From positions 1 to 51,676 of the forward strand of contig CAITKP010000015.1 in the NCBI GenBank assembly GCA_903892995.1: 51,676 bases of DNA. The letters run 5' to 3'. The notes under the pieces were generated by a model that was given only the letters and a program-made list of their open reading frames with translations, made no database searches and was not told the origin of the DNA. Positions 35,722 through 44,221 of the stretch are shown here, one piece after another. A program made the position numbers and the translations under genes. The stretch comes from an uncultured Campylobacterales bacterium (GTDB taxonomy: Bacteria > Campylobacterota > Campylobacteria > Campylobacterales > Sulfurimonadaceae). Each line of letters starts with the position of its first letter. Position 1 is the first letter of the stretch.

Positions 35722-36075
35722 TTACTTCACAAACTCCGAACCCAACTGCGTCAATACCAAAGTAACTCCATCACTTTGAACTTCAAAAAATCCCTCTTTT
35801 TCAAGCTCGTGCATTGCTTCTTCTAAGGCTTCGTTTTGCGGTTTATCGAGCTTTTTGATGATCTCTCTTGCGACATCGAGCTTTGTCATTATCTGTCCGA
35901 CTTGGTTGTGTCTTGTAAACCATGAAAAGAACATCGCTTTTACTTCATTTTTTGGTGCTACGTCTAAGGCAGTTTTTTTAGGTGGTGCTTTTCTCTGCAC
36001 ATTTCTAGGTGTAGCTTTAGCGCCAGTTCTTGGTGGTTTGCTCGTATTATAATTTTTTTTAGAAGTTGATTTCAC
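35722..36075 (-). CDS. Conserved hypothetical protein with basic N-terminus
   Basis: The 117-residue protein has a Lys/Arg/Pro-rich unstructured start (residues 1-45, KPPRTGAKATPRNVQRKAPPKK) and a compact helical C-terminal part (VGQIMTKLDVAREIIKKLDKPQNEALEEAMHELEKEGFFEVQSDGVTLVLTQLG) that looks like a winged-helix fold. The basic tail suggests nucleic-acid binding. I do not recognise a named family. It lies 12 bases after the end of metH on the same strand. Confidence 0.6.
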   Translation of the reverse strand: MKSTSKKNYNTSKPPRTGAKATPRNVQRKAPPKKTALDVAPKNEVKAMFFSWFTRHNQVGQIMTKLDVAREIIKKLDKPQNEALEEAMHELEKEGFFEVQSDGVTLVLTQLGSEFVK

Positions 36076-36087
36076 TATTTTCCTTTT

Positions 36088-39000
36088 TTAAACGTTGTAA
36101 TACGTTGCGTTTGGATGGTAAACCACCAGTGCCGAGGTGGATTGCTCTGGGTGTATCTGAAATGTTTCACTGAGCTCTATGCCAAACTCTTCGGGTTTGA
36201 GTAGGTTAAAGAGTGGACGGTTAAGCTCTAGATCTGGACACGCTGCATATCCAAATGAGTAACGTGCTCCTTGGTATTTGTTCATCTGCACATCATTTAT
36301 CGTACTTCCCTCACTCTCTGCGATGCCTAGATCGAGTCGTATCTGTTTATGTACCATTTCAGCAAGCGCTTCTGCGAGTTCTACGCCTAGACCGTGAAAC
36401 TGGTAATACTCTGTGTATTTTCCCTCTTCATAGATTTTACGCTCAACTTCGCTGAGTTTATTTCCCGCACTCACACAGGTAAGTGCGATCACATCGTGAC
36501 GGTCATGATGAAAAAAGTCGCTAAGTGCACGGTGAGGTTTGCGTCTTTGGCGAGGAAAATCAAACTCCTCAATCGCTCTTGCATGTACATCCACAAAAGG
36601 TTCTACATTGATATCATTCTTACATGTAAAGCCCTCAGATTCATCGAAAATGAGTAAGCGCTTATCGTCACTTCGACAAGGCCAGTAGCCGTAGATAATA
36701 GTTGGTTCAAACAGTTTTTCATCCAAAAACTGAGCTTTGAGTTTCTCATACGCTGGCCAAACAACTTCGTTTAACTGCTTTTCATACGCCTCTTTACTCA
36801 TCCCCTTGGAGCTATAACCCCAGCGGGATTTAAAAAGGATTTTATGGTTGACCCAATCGAATGCTTTTTCTATTTGCGCAGGAGTGAGTTTCATCTCGCG
36901 TCTTCCCCAAAATGGCGGTGTTGGGACTTTGACATCACGTGCGGGCATAGTAAGCTGTGCAAATGGAGGGATTATAATCTCCGCCTCTTCTACATGCTCG
37001 ATAATTGGTGCATTTGGATGGAGGTTGGTATCAAAATTGCCCGCTTCGATGCGGCTCATCGCCGTTACACCATCAAAAGCATCTTTACAGTAAAAGATCG
37101 GTCCATCATAAAACGGTCGGCAAAAATCATCTATAAAAGCACGCGTGAGCGCTGCACCGCCAAGCAAAATAGGGATTTTGATTCCTGCACTTTTGAGCGC
37201 TTCGAGGTTGTCTCTCATCACTTGCGTGGATTTTACTAAAAGACCGCTCATCCCGATGGCATCGGCGTTGCTCTCTTTGAGTGTTTCGACAAACTTCTCT
37301 AGCTCCACTTTTATTCCAAGATTTACAACTTTAAAACCGTTGTTTGAGAGGATAATATCTACAAGATTTTTACCAACATCATGCACATCTCCTTTGACGG
37401 TTCCAAGGATCAGCGTTGTATCTGTTTTTTTCTCTATTTTTGGCAAGTAGGGCTGGAGATAATCGACTGTTGTTTTCATCGTCTCCGCACTTTGGAGTAC
37501 AAATGGAAGTTGCATCTGACCTGAGCCAAAAAGCTCACCCACGACTTTCATCGCATCTATGAGAATCTCATTTACGATACGTTCTGGAGCGATAGATTGG
37601 CGTGCCTCTTCCACAAGCGGGATCATTCGCTCTTTGTCGCCGTCCATAAGTAGTTTTGCTATCTTTTCTTCGGTGGAAAGAGCGTTGTAGGCTTCATCTT
37701 CAGCGACACTATCGACCGCTTCTTTGTTGCTAAAATGGTCAATAAAAGTAAAAAGTGCTTCGCCGTTTGGACGGCGGTTGAAGATAAGATCATCGCAGAT
37801 GCGTTGCTCCTCTTCGCTGATTTTGTTGATAGGGATGATGTGTTGGACATTGATGATAACTGATGTGAGTTCCGCTTCGATACAGTGGTGTAAAAACATT
37901 GAGTTTAGGTAGGGACGGGCATCTTTATGCAAACCAAAAGAGATGTTTGAAAGCCCTAAAATCGCTCCCACTTCTGGATGGCTGGTTCGCAATTGGCGGA
38001 TCGCTTCGATGGTGTTGATCCCTGCGTCAAAATACTCTTCATCGCCACTTCCAAGCGTGAAAGTAAGAAGGTCAAACACCAAATCCTCTGGATTGATACC
38101 ATGTTTATTGACGGCAAGATCATAGATGCGCTCTGCAATCTCGATCTTTCTCTCAACTGTTTTTGCCATGCCGATCTCGTCAATCGTGAGACACACTAAA
38201 GAAGCACCAAATTTTTTCGCCAGACCACAAACCGCATCAAACTTTTCAATCCCATCTTCAAGGTTGACAGAGTTGATGATAGGCTTGCCGCCGATGAGCT
38301 TGAGTGCCTCTTGGAGTGCCGCAGTCTGTGTAGAATCTGGCATCAATGGAAGTGAAAGTTTTTGAGCGTAAAGGCTCATAACTCTATTCATATCTTTTGT
38401 CTCATCACGCCCTGCAAAGCCCACTGAAACATCAAGAACATGCGCGCCAGCTCTTACTTGCTGTTGCCCCACAGAGAGCGTTCCCTCATAATTTTCATCT
38501 AAAAGAAGCTCACGAAACGCTTTTGAACCTGTGGCATTACTACGCTCGCCCACTAAAAGCGGAGCGGGATCTTGCATAAGCGGAGTCGTGCTAAAGAGTG
38601 AAGCAAGCGAATTTGGCTGGCTTCCTGTTGCCACTTTTGGAGTCTTACATGTAACGCGGTTTGTAAGAGCGCGTATATGTTGCGGAGTCGTTCCACAGCA
38701 TCCGCCAAGAAAACTCACCCCTGCGAACTCTAAAAACTCCTCTTGTTTATCTGCAAATTCATCTGGTCCCATTGGGTAAAATGTATAGCCGCCACGGTTT
38801 TGTGGAAGTCCTGCGTTTGCGTGGATGGAGATCGGTTTTCCCCACACTTCGCTGAGAGTTTTGACATGTTTTTTGACCTGATCGGGCCCTGTTCCACAGT
38901 TAAAACCAAGAGAGAGAATATCAAACGGCTCTAAAATCGCAGCGATAGTCGTGGCATCTGTGCCTATAAGCATCGTTCCTGCAAGCTCAATAGTGACTGA

Positions 39001-39576
39001 AACCATGAGTGGAATCTCCACGTCACGCTCTTTGCTTGCCGCCTCACATGCGTGAAGAGCGACTTTGATTTGAAGTGGATCTTGGCAAGTTTCAAGCAAG
39101 AAGATATCTACGCCGCCGTCTATTAGCCCAAGCGCACACTCTTTGTATCCTGCAAACATCTCATCATAGTGGATATGCCCAAGAGAGGGGAGCTTTGTCC
39201 CTGGTCCGATAGAGCCTAAAACATAGCGAGGATGATCTTGTGTGCTAAACTCATCACATTTTTTACGTACTATTTCAGCCCCTGCGCGTGAGAGTTCATA
39301 CGCACGATGCCCGATGCCGTACTCATCCAAAACCCAAGAAAACGAGCCAAAAGTGTTGGTGGTGATAAGATCAGCGCCAGCTGTAAGGTAAGCGCTAAAG
39401 ATGCTTTCCATCACATCAACTGCTGTGACATTTAAGAGTTCATTACACCCCTCAAGCCCTTCCCAAGCTTCGGTGGGGATATCTTTTTCGCGTTGTTGGA
39501 GTTGTGTTCCCATCGCACCGTCAATGATAAGCGGGCGTTTTTTTATAGTTTCTAAAATTTGTTGTTTGATTGACAT
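36088..39576 (-). CDS. metH: Cobalamin-dependent methionine synthase
   Basis: The 1162-residue enzyme has all modules in order. The homocysteine domain (residues 1-310) has zinc cysteines 227, 293 and 294 (FNCGTGP, GGCCGTTP). The methyltetrahydrofolate domain starts ERSNATGSKAFRELL near 345. The cobalamin domain has DVHDVGKNL near 728, whose His binds cobalt. The reactivation domain ends with YSFGYAACPDLE. It is somewhat shorter than E. coli MetH (about 1227). It makes methionine from homocysteine using B12. It holds two exact palindrome copies (36620-36629, 38645-38654). Confidence 0.97.
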   Translation of the reverse strand: MSIKQQILETIKKRPLIIDGAMGTQLQQREKDIPTEAWEGLEGCNELLNVTAVDVMESIFSAYLTAGADLITTNTFGSFSWVLDEYGIGHRAYELSRAGAEIVRKKCDEFSTQDHPRYVLGSIGPGTKLPSLGHIHYDEMFAGYKECALGLIDGGVDIFLLETCQDPLQIKVALHACEAASKERDVEIPLMVSVTIELAGTMLIGTDATTIAAILEPFDILSLGFNCGTGPDQVKKHVKTLSEVWGKPISIHANAGLPQNRGGYTFYPMGPDEFADKQEEFLEFAGVSFLGGCCGTTPQHIRALTNRVTCKTPKVATGSQPNSLASLFSTTPLMQDPAPLLVGERSNATGSKAFRELLLDENYEGTLSVGQQQVRAGAHVLDVSVGFAGRDETKDMNRVMSLYAQKLSLPLMPDSTQTAALQEALKLIGGKPIINSVNLEDGIEKFDAVCGLAKKFGASLVCLTIDEIGMAKTVERKIEIAERIYDLAVNKHGINPEDLVFDLLTFTLGSGDEEYFDAGINTIEAIRQLRTSHPEVGAILGLSNISFGLHKDARPYLNSMFLHHCIEAELTSVIINVQHIIPINKISEEEQRICDDLIFNRRPNGEALFTFIDHFSNKEAVDSVAEDEAYNALSTEEKIAKLLMDGDKERMIPLVEEARQSIAPERIVNEILIDAMKVVGELFGSGQMQLPFVLQSAETMKTTVDYLQPYLPKIEKKTDTTLILGTVKGDVHDVGKNLVDIILSNNGFKVVNLGIKVELEKFVETLKESNADAIGMSGLLVKSTQVMRDNLEALKSAGIKIPILLGGAALTRAFIDDFCRPFYDGPIFYCKDAFDGVTAMSRIEAGNFDTNLHPNAPIIEHVEEAEIIIPPFAQLTMPARDVKVPTPPFWGRREMKLTPAQIEKAFDWVNHKILFKSRWGYSSKGMSKEAYEKQLNEVVWPAYEKLKAQFLDEKLFEPTIIYGYWPCRSDDKRLLIFDESEGFTCKNDINVEPFVDVHARAIEEFDFPRQRRKPHRALSDFFHHDRHDVIALTCVSAGNKLSEVERKIYEEGKYTEYYQFHGLGVELAEALAEMVHKQIRLDLGIAESEGSTINDVQMNKYQGARYSFGYAACPDLELNRPLFNLLKPEEFGIELSETFQIHPEQSTSALVVYHPNATYYNV

Positions 39577-39632
39577 GCTATTTCTTTATGAGTTAATTGT
39601 TATGATTTTATCCAAAGAGAGCATAAAAAATA

Positions 39633-40274
39633 ATGAGAGAAAAATGTTACCGCTGTTATCGCCCAAAAGAGAGCTGTATGTGTTTACATGTAAGGCCCAT
39701 CCAAACCCGAACAAAGTTTGTGATTTTGATGCACCCAAAAGAGTATAAAAAAGTCAAAAATGGCACAGGGCATCTTACTCATCTTTCTTTGCCCAATTCA
39801 GAGATTCATATAGGGATCGATTTTAGCTCCCAGCCAAGAGTCAATGAACTTTTAGATGATGAAAAAAATCTTTGCTATCTGCTCTATCCAAGTCAAGATG
39901 CCATTGAGATAAACACACACAAGCTTACATGTAAAGAAAATAGTGAAAAAAATGTTGTGATATTTATCATTGATTCTACATGGGCGTGTGCGAAAAAGAT
40001 GATGCGTTTAAGCCCAAACATTGCCGCGCTGCAAGCTATCAGTTTTACACACGCTACAAGTTCGGCGTTTGCGATTAAAGAGCAGCCCGCAGCCTATTGC
40101 CTCTCTACGATTGAATCGGTTTTAACTGTTTTAAAACTGATGGATAAAAATGGCGATGAAGCGATAGGGCAGAGTCAGTTTGAGCAGTTTTTAAACCCAT
40201 TTTTGAAGATGATAGAGTTTCAAATAGAGTTTATGGAAGCGTGCAAAGCTCCCCGATTTGTTTGCATAGAATAG
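39633..40274 (+). CDS. DTW-domain tRNA-uridine aminocarboxypropyltransferase
   Basis: The 213-residue protein has the N-terminal cysteine cluster (CYRCYRPKESCMC), which probably binds zinc. IDSTWACAKKMMRL is the DTW signature near residue 113, and PAAYCLSTIESV follows. DTW (TapT/YfiP) enzymes add the acp3U modification to tRNA using SAM. The gene is divergent from metH, whose methyl cycle supplies SAM precursors, though that link may be chance. Two palindrome copies lie in it (39684-39693, 39925-39934). Confidence 0.85.
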   Translation: MREKCYRCYRPKESCMCLHVRPIQTRTKFVILMHPKEYKKVKNGTGHLTHLSLPNSEIHIGIDFSSQPRVNELLDDEKNLCYLLYPSQDAIEINTHKLTCKENSEKNVVIFIIDSTWACAKKMMRLSPNIAALQAISFTHATSSAFAIKEQPAAYCLSTIESVLTVLKLMDKNGDEAIGQSQFEQFLNPFLKMIEFQIEFMEACKAPRFVCIE

Positions 40275-40277
40275 CGT

Positions 40278-41447
40278 TTACATCCCTGGAATACGTGGAA
40301 TACGACCAAGTTTAGAAAGACGGCAATATTTCCCCCACCCTTTTTTAAGCCAATGCCCAAAAAGAGGCATCGGGATCATCGCAGCTTTTTTATCATCTCT
40401 ATAAACAAAAGCCGCGCCATCTCCGCTGTCCATAACACATAAAATATTGAGATGCTCTGCGTAGCCTTTTTGCGCTCCTTTGTGGCTCTCTTTGACCTTG
40501 ATATTGTGCGCGACATTGCGTGCCATCACTTCGGCAATATGTCCCTGTTTTGCCCTCCACTGCGGGCCTTCAATGGCTGCGATATCGCCTACTGCATAGA
40601 CATCTTCAAACCCATCGACACAGCAAAAATCATCGATTTTAATAAATCCCGCGCCATTTTTTGGGAGATCGGAATTTTGGATAATGTCATGCCCATCACC
40701 AGCGGGGATAAACATCACAAAATCACTCTCTAGTTTGCTATCATCTTCAAACACAACGCCATCACTCTCAAATGATTTGATCTTTTTGCCAAAATGTTTT
40801 GCAATATTTGTCTTTTTAAAAATCATCTCCATCATACTCAGCGCTTGCTCTCCCATGCGCTCTCCAGGTTTTTCCATAGGTGCAAAAAATGTGAGTTCAA
40901 AATTTTCGCGGATTCCCTTTTTTTTGAGCATATTGTGAACATTGAAAAGAAGTTCAAATGCAGGGCCTCCACGTACTGCTGAGGTGTCATTTGGATTGCC
41001 TCCAAAACCAAAGGCAATTTTTGCGCTACCCTTTTGGATGAGTGTAGCAAGTCTCTCTTTGATAAGCAGTGCCTGTGTTGGTTCGCCACAGATTGAGAGA
41101 GTATTTTCAACGCCTTTGGGCTTCATCTTGGATGCTCCCATCGCGATAACAAGAGCATCAAAATCATTGAGGAGTTTCCCACTTTGAAGGCTTACGCGCT
41201 TCTCTTTGGCTTCTATTTGAGTGACGCCATCAATGATGAGATGAAATCCATGTGCTTTTTGAAGATCTACGAGGTCGATGCAGATATCTTCAAAGCTGCT
41301 TTCTCCTGTTGGAATCCAAATGGAAGTTGGATAGATATAGAAAAAATCTCGATCACTCACAAGAGTAACGTCATAGCCATTTTTGCGAAGATAGATGGCA
41401 GATTCAAGCCCTGCAAATCCTCCGCCTAAAACTAATACTTTTTTCAC
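40278..41447 (-). CDS. Sulfide:quinone oxidoreductase-like FAD protein
   Basis: The roughly 389-residue flavoprotein starts VLVLGGGFAGLESAIYLRKNGY and has the VYAVGDIAAIEGP motif of the second FAD-binding part. Layout and the C-terminal GWGKYCRLSKLGRIPRIPGM fit the SQR family, which oxidizes sulfide to polysulfide at the membrane. Of the usual three redox cysteines, one is near 120 (SICGEP) and one near the end (LNILCVMDSGDG). The middle one (before GPA.E) is replaced by Val-Arg in SAVRGGPAFEL. Start GTG 41447 has AGGAG 5 bases upstream; GTG 41453 is also possible. Confidence 0.75.
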   Translation of the reverse strand: MKKVLVLGGGFAGLESAIYLRKNGYDVTLVSDRDFFYIYPTSIWIPTGESSFEDICIDLVDLQKAHGFHLIIDGVTQIEAKEKRVSLQSGKLLNDFDALVIAMGASKMKPKGVENTLSICGEPTQALLIKERLATLIQKGSAKIAFGFGGNPNDTSAVRGGPAFELLFNVHNMLKKKGIRENFELTFFAPMEKPGERMGEQALSMMEMIFKKTNIAKHFGKKIKSFESDGVVFEDDSKLESDFVMFIPAGDGHDIIQNSDLPKNGAGFIKIDDFCCVDGFEDVYAVGDIAAIEGPQWRAKQGHIAEVMARNVAHNIKVKESHKGAQKGYAEHLNILCVMDSGDGAAFVYRDDKKAAMIPMPLFGHWLKKGWGKYCRLSKLGRIPRIPGM

Positions 41448-41549
41448 AATCACTCCTATGTTATAATCTGCAATAATACAAAATATTAGAATGTTCGACG
41501 TTAAAACAAGCTTAACAGTTTAGTTATTTCGTCATACAAGGAAAAGAAG

Positions 41550-42446
41550 ATGAGAATTTTAATCTACGGTTTGGGTGGAGTAGGTGGATATATCGCAGTG
41601 CATTTGGCAAAGACAGAGCATGAGATAGTGGGTGTTGCACGGGGCGAGCATCTTGAGGTTGTACAAAAAAAAGGTTTACATGTAAGCTGTGATGAGGGAG
41701 ATTTTGTAAGCCGTTTTGAGGCTGTAAATGAGAAAAACTTGAGCGGGCTTTTTGATATTGTACTTTTTTGTGTCAAAAGTTATGACTTAGAGCAAGCAGC
41801 GCTTACATGTAAGCCTTTTTTGAAGGAAAACTCCCTTGTGCTTTGTTTGAGTAACGGCGTCGAACATGGCGATGAGCTTCGCTCTTTATTGGATGCAAAA
41901 GTGCTTGATGGATGCGTTTATATCCTCTCACACATAGAAAAAGCGGGGCATATCAAAAAGCTTGGAAGTGTTTTTAACCTTGTATTTGGCGGCGAGGGAA
42001 GCGAGGTTTTGGCGAGTGTTTTAGATGAAGCCCGCTTACGCTACAAAGTGCCTGAGAACATTGAACTGGCAATCTGGAAAAAATATATCTTTATCTCTAC
42101 TTTTGGTGTTTTGACCTCTTACTTTGATATGTCGATAAAAGAGGTTTATGAAAACCATTATGAAGAGGCAAAAGAGTATTTAAAAGAGGTGAGTATGGTG
42201 GGAAAAGCAAAGGGAATCGAGATAGAAGAGGAGATCGAAAAATCGCTTCAAACTGCCTCAAAACTTCCCCTTAGCGCCTCTACATCGATGCACAAAGATA
42301 TCAAAGCACAGAGAAAAGATGAGCTTGAAACATTGTGCGGCTATCTTGTGCGAGAGGCAAAACGCTTAGACCCAAAAGGTGCTTTAGATGGTAGCGTTGA
42401 GATGATTGTAAAATATTATGAAGCGCTTTTAAAACTCCACCATTAG
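41550..42446 (+). CDS. panE: 2-Dehydropantoate 2-reductase (PanE/ApbA family)
   Basis: The 298-residue protein begins MRILIYGLGGVGGYIAVHLAK, the NADPH-binding loop, and has LSNGVEHGDELRSLL and the C-terminal ketopantoate domain (ASTSMHKDIKAQRKDELETLCGYLVREAKR). It makes pantoate for CoA synthesis, which fits panD elsewhere in this window. Some family members act on other substrates, so the symbol is a likely call. Two exact palindrome copies, 41676-41685 and 41803-41812, lie in its first third. Confidence 0.85.
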   Translation: MRILIYGLGGVGGYIAVHLAKTEHEIVGVARGEHLEVVQKKGLHVSCDEGDFVSRFEAVNEKNLSGLFDIVLFCVKSYDLEQAALTCKPFLKENSLVLCLSNGVEHGDELRSLLDAKVLDGCVYILSHIEKAGHIKKLGSVFNLVFGGEGSEVLASVLDEARLRYKVPENIELAIWKKYIFISTFGVLTSYFDMSIKEVYENHYEEAKEYLKEVSMVGKAKGIEIEEEIEKSLQTASKLPLSASTSMHKDIKAQRKDELETLCGYLVREAKRLDPKGALDGSVEMIVKYYEALLKLHH

Positions 42447-42510
42447 TGGTTTGTTTTAACGAAGAACATATCTAGCCTTGATACAATCATACAAAAACTA
42501 GGGAGTTGAG

Positions 42511-43032
42511 ATGGCAAAGTTAGTGTTAGGCGGCGGCTGTTTTTGGTGTGTGGAAGCGGTGTTTAGTAATGTAAAAGGTGTCTTAAATGCACTCAGTGGT
42601 TATGCAGGAGGAGCTAGAAAAAATCCCTCTTACGAGCAGGTTTGCACGGGTGTGAGCGGGCATGCTGAGGTTGTGCAGATAGAGTATGATGAGCGTGTTA
42701 TGAGTATGGCTGAGTTACTAGATATTTTCTGGGCTATCCATGATCCAACTACACTCAACGCCCAAGGTGCGGACAAAGGAACACAATACCGCTCGGTTAT
42801 CTACTATGAAGATGAGGCACAAAAAGAGATTATTTTAGAGTCTGTCAAAAAAGCCTCTTTGAAATTTCGAGATAAGATCGTCACAGAAGTTTCGCCTTTA
42901 CCAACATTTTACGTGGCAGAAGCCTACCATCAAAACTATTTTGCCCTCAATCCAAATCAAGGATACTGCCAAGTGGTCATAGCCCCAAAACTACAAAAGT
43001 TTATGACTTACTTTCCTGATAAACTGTCTTAA
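42511..43032 (+). CDS. msrA: Peptide-methionine (S)-S-oxide reductase
   Basis: The 173-residue enzyme begins LVLGGGCFWCVEAVF, with the catalytic Cys10, and has the GVSGHAEVVQIEYD and NPNQGYCQVVIAPKLQKF segments with a resolving cysteine. It repairs oxidized methionine. The length fits a single-domain MsrA with no MsrB fusion. The ribosome site (GGGAG) is well placed. Confidence 0.95.
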   Translation: MAKLVLGGGCFWCVEAVFSNVKGVLNALSGYAGGARKNPSYEQVCTGVSGHAEVVQIEYDERVMSMAELLDIFWAIHDPTTLNAQGADKGTQYRSVIYYEDEAQKEIILESVKKASLKFRDKIVTEVSPLPTFYVAEAYHQNYFALNPNQGYCQVVIAPKLQKFMTYFPDKLS

Positions 43033-43036
43033 AAGT

Positions 43037-43051
43037 GCTTACATGTAAGGC
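43037..43051. repeat. GCTTACATGTAAGGC palindrome after msrA
   Basis: An exact intergenic copy starting 5 bases past the msrA stop, followed by TTTTAGAG. It has the same layout as the copy at 2819, so it may serve as a weak terminator for msrA. Confidence 0.8.
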
Positions 43052-43112
43052 TTTTAGAGTTGTGGCGTTCAGTAATAGTAAATACACAAAATCAAATATT
43101 TTTTAAGTTCAT

Positions 43113-43153
43113 GTATTTACATTAATAATATGTTTTGTATAATATGTAAATAC
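43113..43153 (+). promoter_or_regulatory. Operator and promoter of the toxin-antitoxin pair
   Basis: GTATTTACAT at 43113-43122 and ATGTAAATAC at 43144-43153 form a perfect 10-bp inverted repeat with a 21-base spacer. A consensus TATAAT -10 (43138-43143) abuts the right arm. This is the usual layout for repression by an antitoxin or antitoxin-toxin complex. Antitoxin start is at 43173. Confidence 0.7.
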
Positions 43154-43172
43154 AACTACTAGAGGAGTGCGC

Positions 43173-43421
43173 ATGAAAAAAGCTATGAATGTAAGATTAA
43201 ATGAGCAGATAATTTTGACATTAGAGAAACTGAGTTTTGAGCTACACACTACAAAAACTGATGTTATAGAAAAAGCAATCCAGCTTTTTTCAAAACAAAA
43301 TAGCAAGCAAAATAATAATCTACTTCAATTTGCAGGAACATTGGGATCAAATGAAGCAAATAGTATGCTTGAAACTATTGGTATGGATAAGTCATCAAAA
43401 GAGTTTACGGTGGATTTGTGA
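43173..43421 (+). CDS. Ribbon-helix-helix-type antitoxin
   Basis: The 82-residue protein starts MKKAMNVRLNEQIILTLEKLSFELHTTKTDVIEKAIQLFSK, a ribbon-helix-helix DNA-binding domain. The more polar C-terminal tail (LQFAGTLGSNEANSMLETIGMD...) should wrap the toxin. GAGGAG at 43162-43167 fits ATG 43173 better than the upstream in-frame GTG 43167. Its stop overlaps the toxin start by 4 bases (ATGA). It probably represses its own promoter through the adjacent inverted repeat. Confidence 0.82.
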   Translation: MKKAMNVRLNEQIILTLEKLSFELHTTKTDVIEKAIQLFSKQNSKQNNNLLQFAGTLGSNEANSMLETIGMDKSSKEFTVDL

Positions 43422-43813
43422 TGATTATAGATAGTGATATATTAATCTATTTTTTAAAGGGCGAAAAACGTGTTGTGCAGGAACTTTTAAAAATCGCACC
43501 TAATGAATTATACACAACGAGAATAAATTACACAGAGCTTTTGTATGGGGCTTATAACTCTTCAAAAGTTGAAGAAAATTTGAATAGATTTAGAAATTTT
43601 CTTGGGGAGTTTACTATTTTAGAGTTTGATGAAAAATCAAGTGAGATTTTCTCTAAAACCAAAGCAAAGTTAAAAAAAGATGGAAATATTATTGCAGATA
43701 TGGATTTGATGATTGCTTCAATTGCTATAGCAAATAATCATGAACTCGTAACAAATAATCAAAAACATTTTAAAAGAATTCCACAGCTAAAACTCATAGA
43801 TTGGCTTGCCTAG
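43418..43813 (+). CDS. vapC: PIN-domain toxin (VapC family)
   Basis: The 131-residue protein begins MIIDSDILIYFLKGE with the first acidic residue of a PIN nuclease, then NYTELLYGAYNSSK and the third acidic cluster DMDLMIASIAIANNHELVTNNQKHFKRI. These acidic residues bind the metal that cleaves RNA. It is neutralized by the antitoxin just upstream. VapC toxins cut tRNA or rRNA; the target here is unknown. Complete and in frame. Confidence 0.87.
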   Translation: MMIIDSDILIYFLKGEKRVVQELLKIAPNELYTTRINYTELLYGAYNSSKVEENLNRFRNFLGEFTILEFDEKSSEIFSKTKAKLKKDGNIIADMDLMIASIAIANNHELVTNNQKHFKRIPQLKLIDWLA

Positions 43814-43885
43814 AGGAGTGGTGCAAGCCTTATCTTCTTATATCGCCATTGAGTGTTTACCAAGCAGTTGGATATTGTAAAATTC

Positions 43886-44104
43886 TTAGGATAGTTTTTT
43901 AAAAACTTCATCTCCGTTAACTAATGTGACAGAATTTGAGTCTATCTCCTCTTTTCTTTTGCTCACTTCTTTAATCCAAAGTTTATCTATTTCACTATTT
44001 GAGGGAGTGATACTAGCCAATATTTTATCAACAATTTTAGTCTTTAGATCTATGGGTAAAATATCTATTTCATCAAAAAGTTGTTCTTGTTTTAAAGCCA
44101 ACAT
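43886..44104 (-). CDS. Orphan addiction-module antitoxin-like protein
   Basis: The 72-residue protein (LKQEQLFDEIDILPIDLKTKIVDKILASITPSNSEIDKLWIKEVSKRKEEID) matches the addiction-module component family (TIGR02574 type), the antitoxins of RelE/ParE-type toxins. It has a good GGAG ribosome site. No toxin gene is visible where one would be expected, downstream of 43886; the only frames there are too short. It may be an orphan that resists a horizontally arriving toxin. Confidence 0.7.
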   Translation of the reverse strand: MLALKQEQLFDEIDILPIDLKTKIVDKILASITPSNSEIDKLWIKEVSKRKEEIDSNSVTLVNGDEVFKKLS

Positions 44105-44197
44105 AATAGAACTCCAATATTTCTAATATTCACTATTCTAGCAAAATAGTGTCTAAATTGTCTTTAGATAAATTTAACCTTTATCGCAAAGGGCACT

Positions 44198-44207
44198 TTA
44201 CATGTAA
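44198..44207. repeat. TTACATGTAA dispersed palindrome (intergenic copy)
   Basis: An exact copy in CACTTTACATGTAAGGCAAG, 15 bases from the end of the BFD-like gene. It is intergenic. Confidence 0.85.
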
Positions 44208-44221
44208 GGCAAGAGAAGTTC

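Noticed and set aside
38397-38934. Several plus-strand frames opposite metH
   Set aside because: All lie over a conserved 1162-codon gene on the other strand and have no recognizable features.
39577-39632. Cobalamin or SAM riboswitch before metH
   Set aside because: Only 56 bases separate the divergent genes and no box resembling those riboswitches is seen.
43820-43886. Toxin gene for the orphan antitoxin
   Set aside because: The only frames downstream on the minus strand are under 30 codons and show no RelE/ParE motif.
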